A stretch of 64,000 nt of DNA, taken from contig MNCI01016028.1 in the NCBI GenBank assembly GCA_015680685.1, positions 235,616 to 299,615 on the forward strand. Reading direction: 5' to 3'. Positions within the stretch are counted from its first letter, which is position 1. Each line of letters opens with the position of its first letter. The position numbers and the translations under genes are program-made. The notes under the pieces were generated by a model that saw only the letters and a program-made list of their open reading frames with translations, did not search any database and was not told the DNA's origin. Below, piece after piece: positions 45,441 to 58,103 of the stretch. This stretch comes from Gnetum montanum (Eukaryota; Streptophyta; Gnetopsida; Gnetales; Gnetaceae).

Positions 45441-46510
45441 AAGAATCAAAGGTGATAAAAGTTTGGGATGTTCCCATATGATAATTTACAATGAGTTTTG
45501 TCTTCATTAGGAAAGGTAATAATTCTATTTAGGATATAATTGGACATAAACATAGCATCATTCCATAAGAAATTTGGGATGGAAGCATGTGTTAAAAGAT
45601 ATCTACTTGTTTCTTGAATAACTTCATTTTTCCTATGAGCAACATCATTACTTTGAGGTTCATAACCATAAGTGATTTATTTAAATATTTTATAATTTTT
45701 TAAAAAACATCAAATTCATAATTTACAAATTCATTACCTATATTAATTCTAATATTTTTGAATTTACATATAAAAATTTCATCTTTTATGTGGAGAATAT
45801 ATGTTAACATATATCTTGAGAAATCATCTAAAATAATAAGAAAATAATTACCTTCACCATGAGAAATTGTAGGCATTAGACCTACAACATTTGTGTGTAG
45901 CAACTCTAGGGGATTCATTCTTTTTTTTAATTGAGTTAGAGTGAGGAAGGACCATTTACTTACTCATCAAACATGTGTCAAAAACTTCTTGTGGAGCCTT
46001 TGGAAACTTCATATTAATAGCAATATAATTTTTTATGATTTTTTTAAAGATTTGAGTAGAAGACATGCCCAAGCTTCCAATTTCAAATTCTAATAGTAAT
46101 AAATCTTACTAATTTGAGATCTTCACTTCTTAAATGCATAGCTTCAAAATAATAATTTTGATTTTACATTATAGAAATTATGGCTATAGTGCCATAGACA
46201 TTTAAAATAATACATTTATTATTTTTAAACACAACTGTATTACCCCTTGACATTTTATTTACAAAAAATAAGGAATTTGATAATTAAAAAACATACAAGA
46301 ACTCATACATAAGAATGATAGTTCTAAAACACCACAAATGTTTGCATGTTATAACCAATATTCATCATATAGCTTTTACCCCATGAAACCCAAGGCAAAA
46401 TTTCATTGTAAATTTGAAAATTGTAACCCACAATGGATAATTTCACATACTTTATACTTTTGGGGTTGAAAAGTGCTTCATAAGTGGTTAAAGCCTCATT
46501 CCTCAAGTGA
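45440..46510 (-). pseudogene. Copia integrase and protease-end remnant
   Basis: The open segment 45,918-45,700 reads MNPLELLHTNVVGLMPTISH and then YFLIILDDFSRYMLTYILHI, the copia integrase core start (PLxLIHxDxCGPM...YFLTFIDDYSR) with the first catalytic Asp (HSD) changed to Asn. Upstream frames to about 46.5 kb would hold the zinc-binding part and protease but are only weakly readable. Confidence 0.8.
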
Positions 46511-47079
46511 AAAAAGTCACTTAGTGTCTATATTTGGGCTTTGTTGGGAGAGGGGTTATGCCTTTTTCTATGCTGGAAACACTTATAGGGGAGTAGATCT
46601 CACCTACCTCCAACATGGAAGGGTGGGGGGATTGAAAAATTTCCCTCCTTCAATGTGGAGACCAAATACAGAACTTGGAAAATTTCTCCTAGCCTAGAAA
46701 ATTTTACACCTCCCCCAATGTGAAAGTTTTTCCCCAACCTAGAAATGTTTCCCCTAGTGTGGAAAATTCAATCCCCCAGCATGGAAGCCATAAGAAGAAA
46801 AATTCATCAATTCATGCACTTCAACATTCACTAGCCACTTCAACAAGCATGGTGGAGAGCTTAGTGTGGAAGATTGATCTCTAGTGTGAAAGGTATGTCT
46901 TGGTTATTATTTATAGTAAATGGAATGGCCATGGGGGTAAGCACTTACTATGTATAGTAACCCCCAAAATTTGGGCATCCATCTCACCTAAAGTTCATAG
47001 CTAATTTGCAACAAATTTACATCAAATTTCTAGCTAATTCAAAGCCAATTTGCAACCCCATTCATGGACTAAAGACCCC

Positions 47080-47088
47080 TATAAAAGC
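47080..47088 (+). promoter_or_regulatory. TATA box of the Tat-like LTR
   Basis: The sequence gacccctataaaagccaacc is a good plant TATA context. It lies about 500 bp upstream of a canonical AATAAA, a plausible R-U5 spacing for a large LTR. Confidence 0.6.
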
Positions 47089-47577
47089 CAACCTCAAACA
47101 TCATTTATAGGTTCTAGACATTTTCAACAAGTTCAACTTTTTCTATGTAGCAAATTCTTACCAAAATTCAACCATTTTTACAATTTCACACTTGGGACAT
47201 TTTTAAGCACTCAAGAGCTCTTGCAAGTTTCCATACATGCATTCTCCTAAATCCCAACATGGGAGCATTGTGGGCTTGAGATTTGGTGGATTTTTGGTGT
47301 CAACACTATACCTTTGGGATTTTCAAATCTCAGTGTCGAGTAATTTGGCATCCAAAATTTCCACCTTTCTCACTACCTCAACAGCAACCCAATTGGTAGA
47401 TCGAAGGTTGCAATAGTGAAGGAAGGTTCAATAACATCAAGAGTGACTTTGCACCAACATTGTGGAGCACATCACATTGACTGTAATGGGTTTTGAACTC
47501 TTGCACAAGTGAACCCACTTTTTGCCATCCAAGAACCATTTGTACACTTTTCTCTAACTTATTCTTTATTCTTTCTT

Positions 47578-47583
47578 AATAAA
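47578..47583 (+). terminator. Polyadenylation signal of the Tat-like LTR
   Basis: AATAAA in cttaataaagctttaag, followed by a T/G-rich stretch (ttttgagttttgtgttc). Position downstream of the TATA box supports LTR function. Confidence 0.5.
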
Positions 47584-49079
47584 GCTTTAAGTTTTGAGTT
47601 TTGTGTTCAAAAGTAAATTTTATTTTTTGTGCATTATTTGAATCTATTTATATCCCCACACTTTGCATCTCATAAGTCCTTGGATGATCTACTAGACCAA
47701 CCAAGGCACCTCATATCCCATTTTTAACCTGAAGGGCTTGGGGATTCGGGGTTGGGGAACTACACTAAGGATATTTGGTTTTTGTTCCAAAAATCAAGGT
47801 TTTTAGTCACAAGAATTTTTCTTGGTGCTATAAGAAGAGTCTTCACCTAAATTCTATAGTTTAATCTATTATTTTCATTACCATTTGGAAGATTTTCTTG
47901 ATTTTTTGCAACCAAAACCTTTGAGGAATTAATGTTGGTCTTTCCCCCCTCTGATCAAAACTATAGCATGGAAGTTGTAGGTGGTTGGGCTTTGGATTTT
48001 CACAACACTTGATATGAATTATATAGTCCAAAATCAACATTGATATCTCTTTCCTGCTATTACTTTTATTGCCAAAATAATTATCTCTAGATTTCAAAGT
48101 GGTTGGTTCAACTCATTCATGAGTTGGCTTTTCCCCCATTTTTCCAAAATGAGAAAATTAGCAACTAGCTAAAATCAATTTTAGTGGAAAAATACTAATT
48201 CTCCACTTTTATTTTTAACCTTCCACCACCCCCCGATCAACGTTGAGGTAGGAGCTGTGAGATTCCCATCATCTTACCCCCTTCTTTTTTCCCTATTCCA
48301 TACCCAACATGGAAGTAGTTGGAGGCCAGCATTGGTGAAGTTTGAAACCAATTTTATAACGAGATCTACTTTTGTTACAAGTTGAAAGAAATTTTCTAGT
48401 TGAAACTACCAAGGAATCTAACATTTCCTTTATGGTGCCCCCCAACCTCCCAAATGGTAGAAACCTCAACATGGAAGTTGTAGGTGATTTGGATGCTAAA
48501 ATTTCATAATATCTATTGTAAATTCCTAGAGCAAAGCTAGCACAGAAGCCTTAATAAACATTTAATTTTTGTTGCCATAATCTTTGCCACAAAACTAATG
48601 TTGGTTTCCATACCTACCAAGCCTACTTTACCCTCCTTTTTGATAAAAGTTTTTAGCCTATCAAAACCATCTTTAAAAACTACCAAGTTTCCATTTTTTG
48701 TCTTCAAACTTTCCTACCTCTCTCCAAATTTGGACTAAGAAGGTGTGAGATTTCCATGATCTCACCTCCCTTCTTTCCCTCTTTGCCATACCCAGCATAA
48801 AGGCACTTGGGAAGCCAACTTGGATGAGCTTTGAAGCCAATGTTACCAATATTCTTTTTTTGGTAAAAGGGTAAATCCCCCTTATCCCCCACTTACTAAT
48901 TATAGTAAGTATATCATGTTTTTCCATTTTCATTTTCTCTAAGATTTTTTGAATTCAATTCACTAGAATTTATTTTTATCTTAGCATTTATAGCCTATTC
49001 TTAAGTAATCCTTAGCACTATAGCCATGCCTTTTTGAAAGTCNTAATTGATTATTGCCAAAGAGGAAGATGACATGTCT

Positions 49080-50620
49080 ACCTTTGGGGAATAATAGGAA
49101 AAGGAGGATGAATTTAGGGTAGAATTTGAGCTTGAAAACATCCTTGGAGGATTGTTTCAACAAACATCTCCCAACATCACAGAACCTTTTCTTAATGCTT
49201 TTGTTTTTTGCATGGGCATGGTGCCACCATCTTCCTCTCCTATGCACCCTACTATAGCAGATCCCATTCCGATTGTAGCCACACATCACACTCAGTCAAT
49301 GTATCAAACAACAAACTATCACACATCAATGACATTTACAACATAGCCTTGATATACAAAACCATCAACAGTGGCTTTTACCACTACAAATACGTTAACT
49401 ACTCACATGGAAACCATGATGAAACCCCTATCAACACAAGGATCACACATTACATTTGTCCCGTTTGTGCCATAGGTATCGGCACAAACATCTTTTTCTT
49501 TATTTGATCCACAAGCCTCAACCATCGCACAACTTTTTCCTTCTATTGTGCAACCAATAATGAAGTCACAAGCCTCAAAAAAAATGCCACAACCTTATGC
49601 AAAAACCTCACAAATTATGGGGCCATCACAAGGCTTGGATCAAGCTTTCCAAATGATCCAAGACCTAACGAAGGAGTTGAAGAGGCTTAAAGCCTCTACC
49701 TCACATACTATCAAGATTATGAACTTCTACAAAGATGATCCCATAAGTCCTTTAGTTTCTTCTTTGACACTCCCTCTTGGTGTCCCCATTCCATAATTTA
49801 GCAAATACAATAGAGAAGGTGATCCTAATGCTCACCTTATTATCTTTCGATTTGAATGTTTGCTCTTGCAGTTGTGGCCTCATACCATCATGAGGATTTT
49901 CATTATGTCTTTGACTGGGAAAGTAGTTGATTAGTATCACACATTACCCAGAGGATCCATATCCTCTTTGGAGGACTTAGTAGCCTAGTATGTCAACTAC
50001 TTTAAATATAACTTGAAGCCTAACATAATACTTGACCAACTCATGAAGGTCAAGCAAGGGCCCTTAGAACTAGTACAAAAATTCACTTAGTGATGTAATG
50101 AAAGATTGAATCAAATACTAAAGCCCATAGCCAAATCCCACTTGTTAGCGATATTCAAGGGATCAATTAATGACTTCATCAAGTCTAAGCTCTACTACCT
50201 TGATCCAAGTTCTATTAGCCAAGCATTCTCACAAACTAAAAATATAGAGGATGTTGTGGAGGCTAGCCATGATCTAGCCTATATATCATATAAAAACCAA
50301 CACACTTGAAGAGACAAGGAAAAGAGAAAACAAAACAAACACTACCATAACAACTATAATGAAGGAAACCAAGACCACAAACCAAGGGCTGAAGGTCAAA
50401 CCACCCAAGGCATTTACCAATGACCACAATAATCAACCATCAACTTTTGGGGCCACTAAATCAACAACAAATAGACCTAACTTCAAAAGGAAGGATAGGT
50501 ATAAATACACTACATTGCCATTAAAATCAATTGAGTTTCTAGACCAATTATTTAGAAGTGGATGCATGCAACATAAGAAAATGACTAAAGCTACTTGAAA
50601 GAAACATGAGTGACTATGTG
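49080..50620 (+). pseudogene. Tat-like gag remnant
   Basis: A P/T/Q-rich N-terminal part (from about 49,150) leads to a coiled segment MIQDLTKELKRLKAS (49,640-49,700) and the gag core: YNREGDPNAHLIIFRFECLL, MSLTGKVVD, PRGSISSLEDLVAxYVNYF. This matches YxGxxDPxxHLxxFxxxM...LxGxAxxWYxxLPxxSIxSWxELxxxFxxxF. It continues to KNIEDVVEASHDLAYISYKN, then basic sequence. Several stops are present (W-to-stop and Q-to-stop type). Confidence 0.85.
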
Positions 50621-50659
50621 AAATAGCCAAACATCCCACTCAGGCAATGAAGGATGATC

Positions 50660-52200
50660 CCCAGTTGCCTAAATAATTTAAGTGAGATGGCTTCTACCAT
50701 TATCATCAACTACCTGGCCATGATACAAAATTTTTCCTTATGTTAAAGGATGACCTAAAATGGATAATAGATAAGGGGAAGCTAGTTTTAGATGCTTCTA
50801 ATCTAGTTTGGCCACAAAACCAATTGATGCAAGTCTAAAAAGACCCATTTAATGTTAATGACAATCCTTATGTTATTTTAGAATTCAACATCAATGACAA
50901 CCAAAGACTTGTAAGAGAACCATTCATGATTCAAGTATCCCTCTATAATGAAAGAGTTTCTTTGGTTTCCCATAGATTAAGATCTCCCTTTATTGTGAGA
51001 GTACCATTACAAACACTTCCATGGGAACCTTTTGTCATTAAGGTCTTTCAACCCAATACAATCCAAATTGCCATAGCCCAAACAATTTCACAATGACCCT
51101 TTGTGATGGCCAATGCTACCACCTCTTCCTTATAGCCAATGGCTGACAAACAAAAAATTTCAGCCAACCAAAGGAAGAAACATAAGTAAAAGCCTAACAA
51201 CAAGGGTGATGAGTAGATGGAGGCATGAAAGGAAGAGGACCCAACAAAGACCACTCCCATTTTGGCTATACCTATGACCTCCTCTGCCCCATGTCCTTCA
51301 ACCAACAAGCCACAAGAGGACACTAAAGCCTACAACTAAAACAACAAGGAAGAGCCACAATAGCCATAGCCTAAAGCTAAAGTCCACATTTTGGGATGCA
51401 TGGAGGAAGTAAAGCACAACTAGGATGACAAGCCCATAGCCAATGACAAAAACTTCCTTAATGTAATGAACCAAGTTAGGCAATCCCTTAAGTAGAAAAA
51501 CATAACTTTAAGCTTGGATGACCTAATCATGACTTCTGCCACACATCATGAGGTGCTAGTCAAAATGTTGACCTTTATACGCATTAGTGAGGATATTCCT
51601 GCTAATGAGGAAGCCACCCATATAGTGATGATTCCTCCATTATTAGGGGAGGAGAAATCAACACCCTTGACATTTTGCAATAGTGAAATTAAGGTTAATC
51701 CTCAAAAAGGTAAGGTGATAATAGCCCTTTTATTCATAACCATACACATAGGAAAATTTAAAATACATTAGGTGCATGTTAATGATGGAGTTGCAACCAA
51801 CGTCATCCCATGCACCATTGTTAAACACTTGGGCTTAACTAAGCAAGTACAATCTACAACCACTACAGCTCTTAAGTCCTTTAATTGATTAAGAGTTTTT
51901 ATCAAAGGGTCTATCTCCTTGGATCCTAGAAATACCTTGGTTGGCTTAATTATGAGCTATTTTCTCACAGATCTACCAAGAAATTCACATTCCTTACGAG
52001 GGAGGTAAAGTCATCATTCATGGTGACAATGTGGCTACCCTAGCTATCAACAACATAGACATAGAACAAGGGTCTAAAGTGGAGCTTCAAGATGAAGCTC
52101 CTAGCCATGAAGAGCAAAAATCCAATATAACCAATGATGACAATGAAAGGTAATGGGATACATTATGGGATGAACTCCCATTTAACATCATAAGTGAAGG
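50660..52200 (+). pseudogene. Tat-like gag-protease linker and protease remnant
   Basis: At 50,690-50,800 the frame reads GFYHYHQLPGHDTKFFLMLK, then DDLKWIIDKGKL, the CxYHxxxGHxTxxCxxLKxxIexLIxxGxL segment common before Tat protease. The protease itself appears at 51,770-51,840 as VHVNDGVATNVIPCTIVKHL and GL, matching LVDxGAxxNVIPxxxLxxLGL with the catalytic Asp in NDG. The end near 52,150-52,260 has WDELPFNIISEGDGRYKLV. Stops are moderate in number. Confidence 0.75.
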
Positions 52201-52487
52201 GGATGGCAGATACAAGCTTGTTTAGAATAGACCTTACTCACTCCTTAATCTTGCAAATATTAGAAAGAATCTACACAAGTGAAGTTTACCTTGATCTTCC
52301 CATGCACTAATAGCCATATAATCTTACTTTTCATTTATATTTTATTACATATGCAATCATTTTTTTACACTTTATGCACATAGTCTAATGCATGTAGCCA
52401 TAAATTTATTTGCATTATTTTTTATTTGCTACAACCTTTCTTTATTTTTAGTTATGTTTTAAACATTAAAAAAGTGTATCTTGAAAA
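52200..52487. other. AT-rich spacer after the protease
   Basis: No coding signal. The expected RT does not follow; instead the sequence runs into a 29-bp minisatellite and then antisense exon-like frames. Confidence 0.4.
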
Positions 52488-52603
52488 CACGGTCTACTAT
52501 GACCTTAAACTAGCATTCTTTTTCGCTAAGACGTTAAACTGGCATTATAGTCCACCAAGACTCTAAATTGGTAATGTGACCTCGCATGGCCTTAAAATAG
52601 AAA
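52488..52603 (+). repeat. 29-bp minisatellite, four worn units
   Basis: Units at 52,488, 52,517, 52,546 and 52,575, each 29 bp, of the type cgctaag-ccttaaactggcat. Unit 3 (tatagtccaccaagactcta...) matches unit 4 of the block at 61,983-62,127 closely, so the two blocks share ancestry and register. Confidence 0.8.
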
Positions 52604-54218
52604 AAAATATAAAATGTCCCCACAATGGCCTAAAACTAGAAAAGGTTCTCTTTATTATTATATCTCTTTTTTGTTTAGCATCAATTAATGTTATAATCAA
52701 AAACGTTAACATAGTTGTTTTCAATGTCTACAACATCTACAATGTTCATTATCATTATAAATGCATATAGCTAGAAAAAAACTAAAATTTAAATTTAATG
52801 TTAAAATGTCCATAACATACATAGCCATGACCACACTATGTGGAAAAAATGTTAAAAAACAAAAACCATTTATAACATAGTCTTGGCTAATCATAACCAT
52901 CAACATAAAAACAAAGACAAGCTAAATTGAAGGAGGCTACTGAGTGGCATCCAAAGGAGGAAATGGTGGGCCATTCCCACCCTCACCATTGGGGCCACTA
53001 ATGTCTCCTAAGGCCTAAAATGCAATAACATATAGCTAGTTGGTAACCCATAGCCAAAATCATAACTTAAAACAAAGACAAAAGCATAGAATATATCAAA
53101 CTTGTGGAAAGTCCAAATCCATTATGTATAGGGGTAGATGGGGAAGGCCTTACTCCAAAAAATGGAGGATTTGGTCCTTCATCATGTTGACCCAATCAAC
53201 ATCCCCAAGATCAATGCTAGAAAGAATGTCAAACCTATTTATAGAAGTCAAAGTAGGAGGCTCATGAGTAACAGTAGTTGTAGAGGTCTCACCTGCAACC
53301 ATGGTGACCTGAAGAGTAAGGGATTGCTCCACCTTTAGATTAATTTTAAAAAGTCAATAAGCACTCTTTACCTAGATCCCCTGAATGAACAACTCTCTCT
53401 TGTGCCATTCAATCAACTCCTTCTTAAGCCCCTTTAGGTAGGCCTCATGGTTAGCCTTATATTGATGCCTGCGGTCCTTTTGTGTCTTGGCCCAGTCCAA
53501 GGCCTAAGTGTAGTGATCTTTCTAGTCCTTAACCGTTTGGAAGATGAGGCTCATCTACATACGTTATTTCACCATCTCTTATGGACTACTACTTTTTCCT
53601 AAACGACATGTCAGTAGTAGGCCCAAGTGATCTCCTTAGTTTATAACTCCCCTGAGTTAGCCACGTGGGCTTTCACAAAGGCTTTACAGTCTTGGAGATC
53701 CCTAATCATACCCTCATACCTTTGATTCTTTTTCCTTAAAGCCACAACTTCCTCCCATAGGGATTCGTTGAACCTCTCTAGCTCTCATGAAGCTTTTATG
53801 CACAACATTGCTAAATTAGTGATAGTGTTGTACAGCTTCACAAGTACACTAGATACATTATATGGAAGCCTAGGCAAGGAGTCTACCTCCATGTCTTTTC
53901 TAGGGTTCCACTACACGGATGGTACTAGATAAACATAAAATAAAACCATAGAAAAAAACCTTAAATAGCCATAATACAAAAAAAATCCTACGAACAAAGC
54001 ACATAAAACAAAAAACCTTACCTATCTCAAGTGCAACTTGATGCAATCAATCAATGATGTCCTTAGCCATCCCATGTAAGAACACCACTTTGTCTGGAGT
54101 CTCTACCCATGGTTTCATACAAAAACTAGGGACAAGGGCATAATACTCATTGACACATTAGGATGACAACCAAAGATAACCAATGAGATATAACAAAAAT
54201 ATTAAAGCATTGGCATAC

Positions 54219-54413
54219 CTAGCTTCTCCTCTTCTCTCTTTTCTAGAATGATGATGGAAGAGGTACCTAGTACTGCCTCACTAAACAAGGCATTTAGATC
54301 ATCTACACCATCATCGACAAGTTCATAAACCATTGGTTGCTTTAGGAGTGTCTCTTCTGCACACCTTTGTTCTACCTCCATAGTAGCTTGGGCTACTATA
54401 ACTTGACACTTAT
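54219..54413 (-). other. Best-preserved exon of the antisense series
   Basis: 195 bp, 65 codons, no stop, bounded by an acceptor (ATGCTTGTAG) and a donor (CTAG|GTATGCC) on the minus strand and symmetrical in phase. The peptide runs DKCQVIVAQATMEVEQRCAE, is acidic, and ends IIILEKREEEKLG. It is unfamiliar. Confidence 0.5.
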
Positions 54414-56479
54414 CTACAAGCATAGCATAGAGAAAACTAGTTAACACATAAAAACCATAAAGTATCCATAAAATTTAGAACATAAAATAGCCAAATTTAA
54501 AAAAATCATACCTACAACTAGCTACTATGATGACTTAAGCATAAACTTAAGCTTCTTTGGGGTAAGCTGATTTGATGCTAGAGGTACCTCTTTATAGGTC
54601 TCTTGAGCTTCTCTCTAGCTACCCCTTTGGCTTCCATGTGTCATCATCTAGAATCTTGGACACTAGTAGGAAATGAAATGGGCTCATCATCATCAATACT
54701 ATCGAGAGACTCATACTGCCTAACATCAATATTCTTAGTGGTGATGGATAATGTTTTATCCATTTCCTCTAGTGGGCTCTAGGCTTGTACTATTGGATAA
54801 ATGTGCTTTATCCAAGGCCTAGAAAGTTGGCTTGGATCTTGGAAAATCCATTGTCCATTCCTATACACCACCAAAAACTCCACAAACCACTTTAGATAAC
54901 TTGAAAAAAATGAAAAGTGCATGGATTATCATAGAGGTGTCAATATGAACTCCAAGGATCTCCTCTCGAAGCCTAGTAGCCAAAGCATTAATCTAATCAA
55001 ATTTGATGCCCTATATTAAGACCTTCATAAGGGTCCATCCTTGTGCTAGGCCAATTACCTTCTTTTGTGATAGTAGTTTGGGGAACACACGAGACCTAAA
55101 CAAAGGATATGATTCCTTTACATCAAGGTTCATAAAGTTGACCATCGAAATTCCAGAGTGGTCCATGCTGACACTAAGCCACTCTAGAACTTATTCGCAA
55201 TGGCCTAATTTCCTCATTATCCTAGTGGAAACCTTTTCCCCATTAGTAGGGACACTAAGAAAGTCACAAAAGAGGCTAGCACCTATGTCCATGTTCACCT
55301 TAACACCTTGGTGATGGTGCTAAAGTGACCAACTTCCTCATCAAAGAAGTTGATGACATGTAGCATCTCTATAGCAAGAATGGAAGGAATAGGTGCCATA
55401 AATACATCAAGAAAACCTACAAGCTAGATGTTTTCTTAAATGTATCTAGGTGCTTGTACCTTTAGCCACTCTTGTGTTGATGTCACATCACCAAACTTTA
55501 GGATGAGGGTATCCTCATGACGTGAATGTGAAAGTGGTATAGTAACATCAGCTGAGGTGGAAGGTCTTGCAAATTAATAACCAAAGGTTAGCATCTATAT
55601 GAGCAATTTTAACAAACCAAGAAAATAAATAAAACACTTAAAGCCATAAAACACTATAAACTATATGTTCACCTTTACATTTCTTTTCTAGTATGGAGGT
55701 TCTAGCTACAAGGATCTTATTAGTGCTATTGGCATCTACCCACCAGCTGTGCATCTTCCCATCATCCTTGCACTTCTTGTATACAAGGTTAAACCTAGTG
55801 ACATATTCATTAATGTCTCCTCTTAACTATTGATACAAAGTAGCTCTAATTTGGAAGCTCTTGGTGAGTTTGTCCAAAGTAGTTTGAGCCACTACCAGGA
55901 TTTGATCATTGATGATCAAGCCTTGATTATTGAACTTGTACATGCAAGAAGTTAAATCAATGAAGTTAGGTAAGGTAATAAAGCCAAAAGCATAAAAGCA
56001 TTACAATAATCATGTTTACCCTTGTAGGTAGTACACAATGCCAAGTGGGTTCTAGAATAATGTGTGGGCTCTATGTGCCACCATCAGAGTATTATCACTA
56101 TTATACTGACTATACTCTAGCATCATCCAGATCTTTGAAAGGTAACATGAACTTATAGCATCTATTGATCATCCTGTAGTCTTAGGAACTAAATTGTCAG
56201 TAATATACTTGGTAATCAGGCTAGATTCCTGAGGCAATAGAGTCTCCACAATGACCCCAGCTACATCTGTGTACAAGTATGACCATAGCATCACATTGAA
56301 GTTCTTAAGAAGATAGGCAAGGAAGTTGCTCACCCTTGGTCAAAACCACAATGAAAGCTTCCCAAGAGGCATGTCATGAGGTGGAGTATTAGTCTTGGAA
56401 TGACTAATGTAGCACAAAATACCAACCAACTCCACTATGATGAGGATAGGTTTTAAGAAGACCTTGCATGAAACAAAAC

Positions 56480-56920
56480 AAAAACATTGTAACCAATTAG
56501 AATTTCTTAACAGGTTAGGAAAACATCCTAGTTGGAGGTGAAATTAGCCTTTGTAAAAAGCTCTAAGGTGTTTATCTAAATTGGCTTAAGGAATTCCACA
56601 AAAAGGCATTATTACAACCTTTTAAAGTAAAAACATTATGACCTATTAGAGTTAGCAAATTTAGACAAAACAGGCTAGCCGAAGGTGAAATTAGCCTCTG
56701 TAAAGAGATATAAGGTGTTTATCTAAATTAGTATAATGAATTCCATAAGAAAATAGTATCACAACCTTGCATAACCTTTCATCATGACCAATTAGAATTT
56801 CTTTACAAATTTAGAGAAAACTTCCTAAGTCAGAGGTGAAATTAGCCTCTATAAAAAGCTCTTAGATGTTTATCAAAATTAGCTTAAGAAATTCCATAAA
56901 GGCATTCTTACCATATTTCA
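56480..56920. repeat. Three-copy tandem repeat (145-158 bp) in the long antisense intron
   Basis: Units begin near 56,483, 56,628 and 56,786. Each has a ccaattagaatttc-type start, then ggtgaaattagcct, then tgtttatctaaatt, and ends in a gaattcca-like word. Similarity is moderate. It lies in the first, longest putative intron of the antisense series. Confidence 0.75.
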
Positions 56921-58020
56921 TACATAAAATTATATTGCAGTCTAAATTATGCATAAATTTATAAAAAGCATCTAAATTATGCATAAATTTTTTTAAAAAA
57001 AGCAAGCATAGGAAAGCATCAAAATTTGAAAAAAAAAATCTAAACTATGCAAAAATTTAGAAAAATCATGATAAACTTAGAAAATGTCATGTACCATAGT
57101 AAAAAATTATTTAAAATAGAAAAGCTTTTACTCTTTTAGAAAAAAGCAAAATCAAGCGTATCAACCACTTCTATTTTGGGTAATGTACTACAACTATGAG
57201 TTTTGCCTTGATTCACGTAGCCATAGCAAAAAATTCATAAAAAAATTATTTTAAGTCCAATAGAAGTGATTCCACTTTTCTTGGAAAGCTAAAGCCATAT
57301 TCTATGCATCCATAACTAGAAAATAGTAAAAACCTTTGTTATTTTCTTATAAAAATTTCATAAATCTACATGAAATTACAAAAGTGGTACAAACAACCTA
57401 ACTGTGCAATGTTAGGAAAATAGCCATAATTTCCTATGTCAAAGTCAAATTAAATGAAAAAACCATAAGAAAGATTAAAAAAATGGCTACAAGCCCATGA
57501 CCTTTAATTTTACAAATGTGCAGCTGTTTTACCAAGAAAAAATACACAACTTTTCTTGTTTTTTCATAGCAAAATTTCAAAAATCTCAAAGCCTAAATTT
57601 CATATAGCCATTAAGATAGTTGAAATAGAAAAAATCATTGAAACCCATTCAAATTCACACCAAAATAATGGGGTAGGATGTTAAAATTTTATTTTAATAA
57701 ATCTTAAGGCCTAGATCTCAAAAAAATGGCCACACCCCAAGATTTTGAGAAAAAAGCATAAAATAGCAAGCCCTATGTTCAAAATCAAATCTACAAAGGC
57801 TAAAGCAATTAAAAAACTATAGATATACAAGGGAGTTGCAAAAATAGGTGATGATATTTCATCAAAATTTCATTTAATCTCTCTACTAAAGTAGATCTAA
57901 AAAATGGCCTCAACATCTAGCATGCAAAAAAACCTAAAAAAATTTCACAAAACACAAAGGCAAAAATATGTAGAATTGTCTACCTTGGAAAATAGGGCCT
58001 AGATAGATATAGGCTTAAGA
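56920..58020. other. AT-rich intron-like sequence
   Basis: Low-complexity A-rich + strand (T-rich when read as the antisense transcript) with no open frame of note, consistent with intron sequence of the minus-strand series. Confidence 0.4.
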
Positions 58021-58103
58021 ACCTCTGATAAGTACCTCAAATGCTCATCCATCCTTTGGATCATGGGATTTTTTCTCTTTCCTCCTCTCTATTTGGGTGA
58101 CAT

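Larger units (their letters stand above)
38053..46510 (-). mobile_element. Ty1/copia element split by a nested insertion
   Basis: On the minus strand 46.3-44.14 kb gives protease end, integrase and RT, and 39.48-38.85 kb gives the end of RT and RNase H, the copia order. The two parts are separated by a 4.65-kb element with target duplications. Left of 38.85 kb should be the 3' untranslated region and LTR; right of about 46.5 kb the 5' part is lost at the border with the Tat-like element. No LTR pair was found. Confidence 0.8.
46511..49080 (+). mobile_element. LTR and leader of a large Tat/Ogre-like element
   Basis: A TATA box (47,080) and AATAAA (47,578) on the plus strand mark an LTR of the element whose gag follows at 49.1 kb. 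Scattered phrases such as catggaag and gtgtggaaaa next to G- or C-runs (46.6-46.8 kb and 47.9-48.9 kb) are shared with the 58.7-61.6 kb array, so both belong to the same element family. The LTR borders and the primer site were not resolved. An ambiguous base (n) occurs at 49,043. Confidence 0.55.
53150..58103 (-). pseudogene. Antisense multi-exon gene-like series, unidentified protein
   Basis: Minus-strand coding-like segments are separated by AT-rich stretches that begin GT and end AG. Estimated exons: 58,103-58,036 (starts MSPK, then GGKRKNPMIQRMDEHLR), 56,462-56,020, 55,934-55,673, 55,565-54,512, 54,413-54,219, one ending 54,022, 53,924-53,372, and a last one ending with the stop at 53,150. 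Donors such as GAG|GTACTT, AAAG|GTGAAC, GTAG|GTATGA, CTAG|GTATGC and ATAG|GTAAGG fit consensus. Exon 5 is fully open (65 codons). The 53.9-53.4 kb exon predicts a coiled coil (ESLWEEVVALRKKNQRYEGM). Stops of the deamination type occur in others. I do not recognise the protein. Antisense genes are known in some Tat elements (for example Grande of maize); a captured host gene is the alternative. Confidence 0.5.

Noticed and set aside
49208-49507. 99-codon plus frame in the Tat-like gag N-terminus
   Set aside because: The +1 neighbouring frame carries the P/T-rich gag N-terminal sequence that leads into the recognisable gag core; this frame is its shadow.
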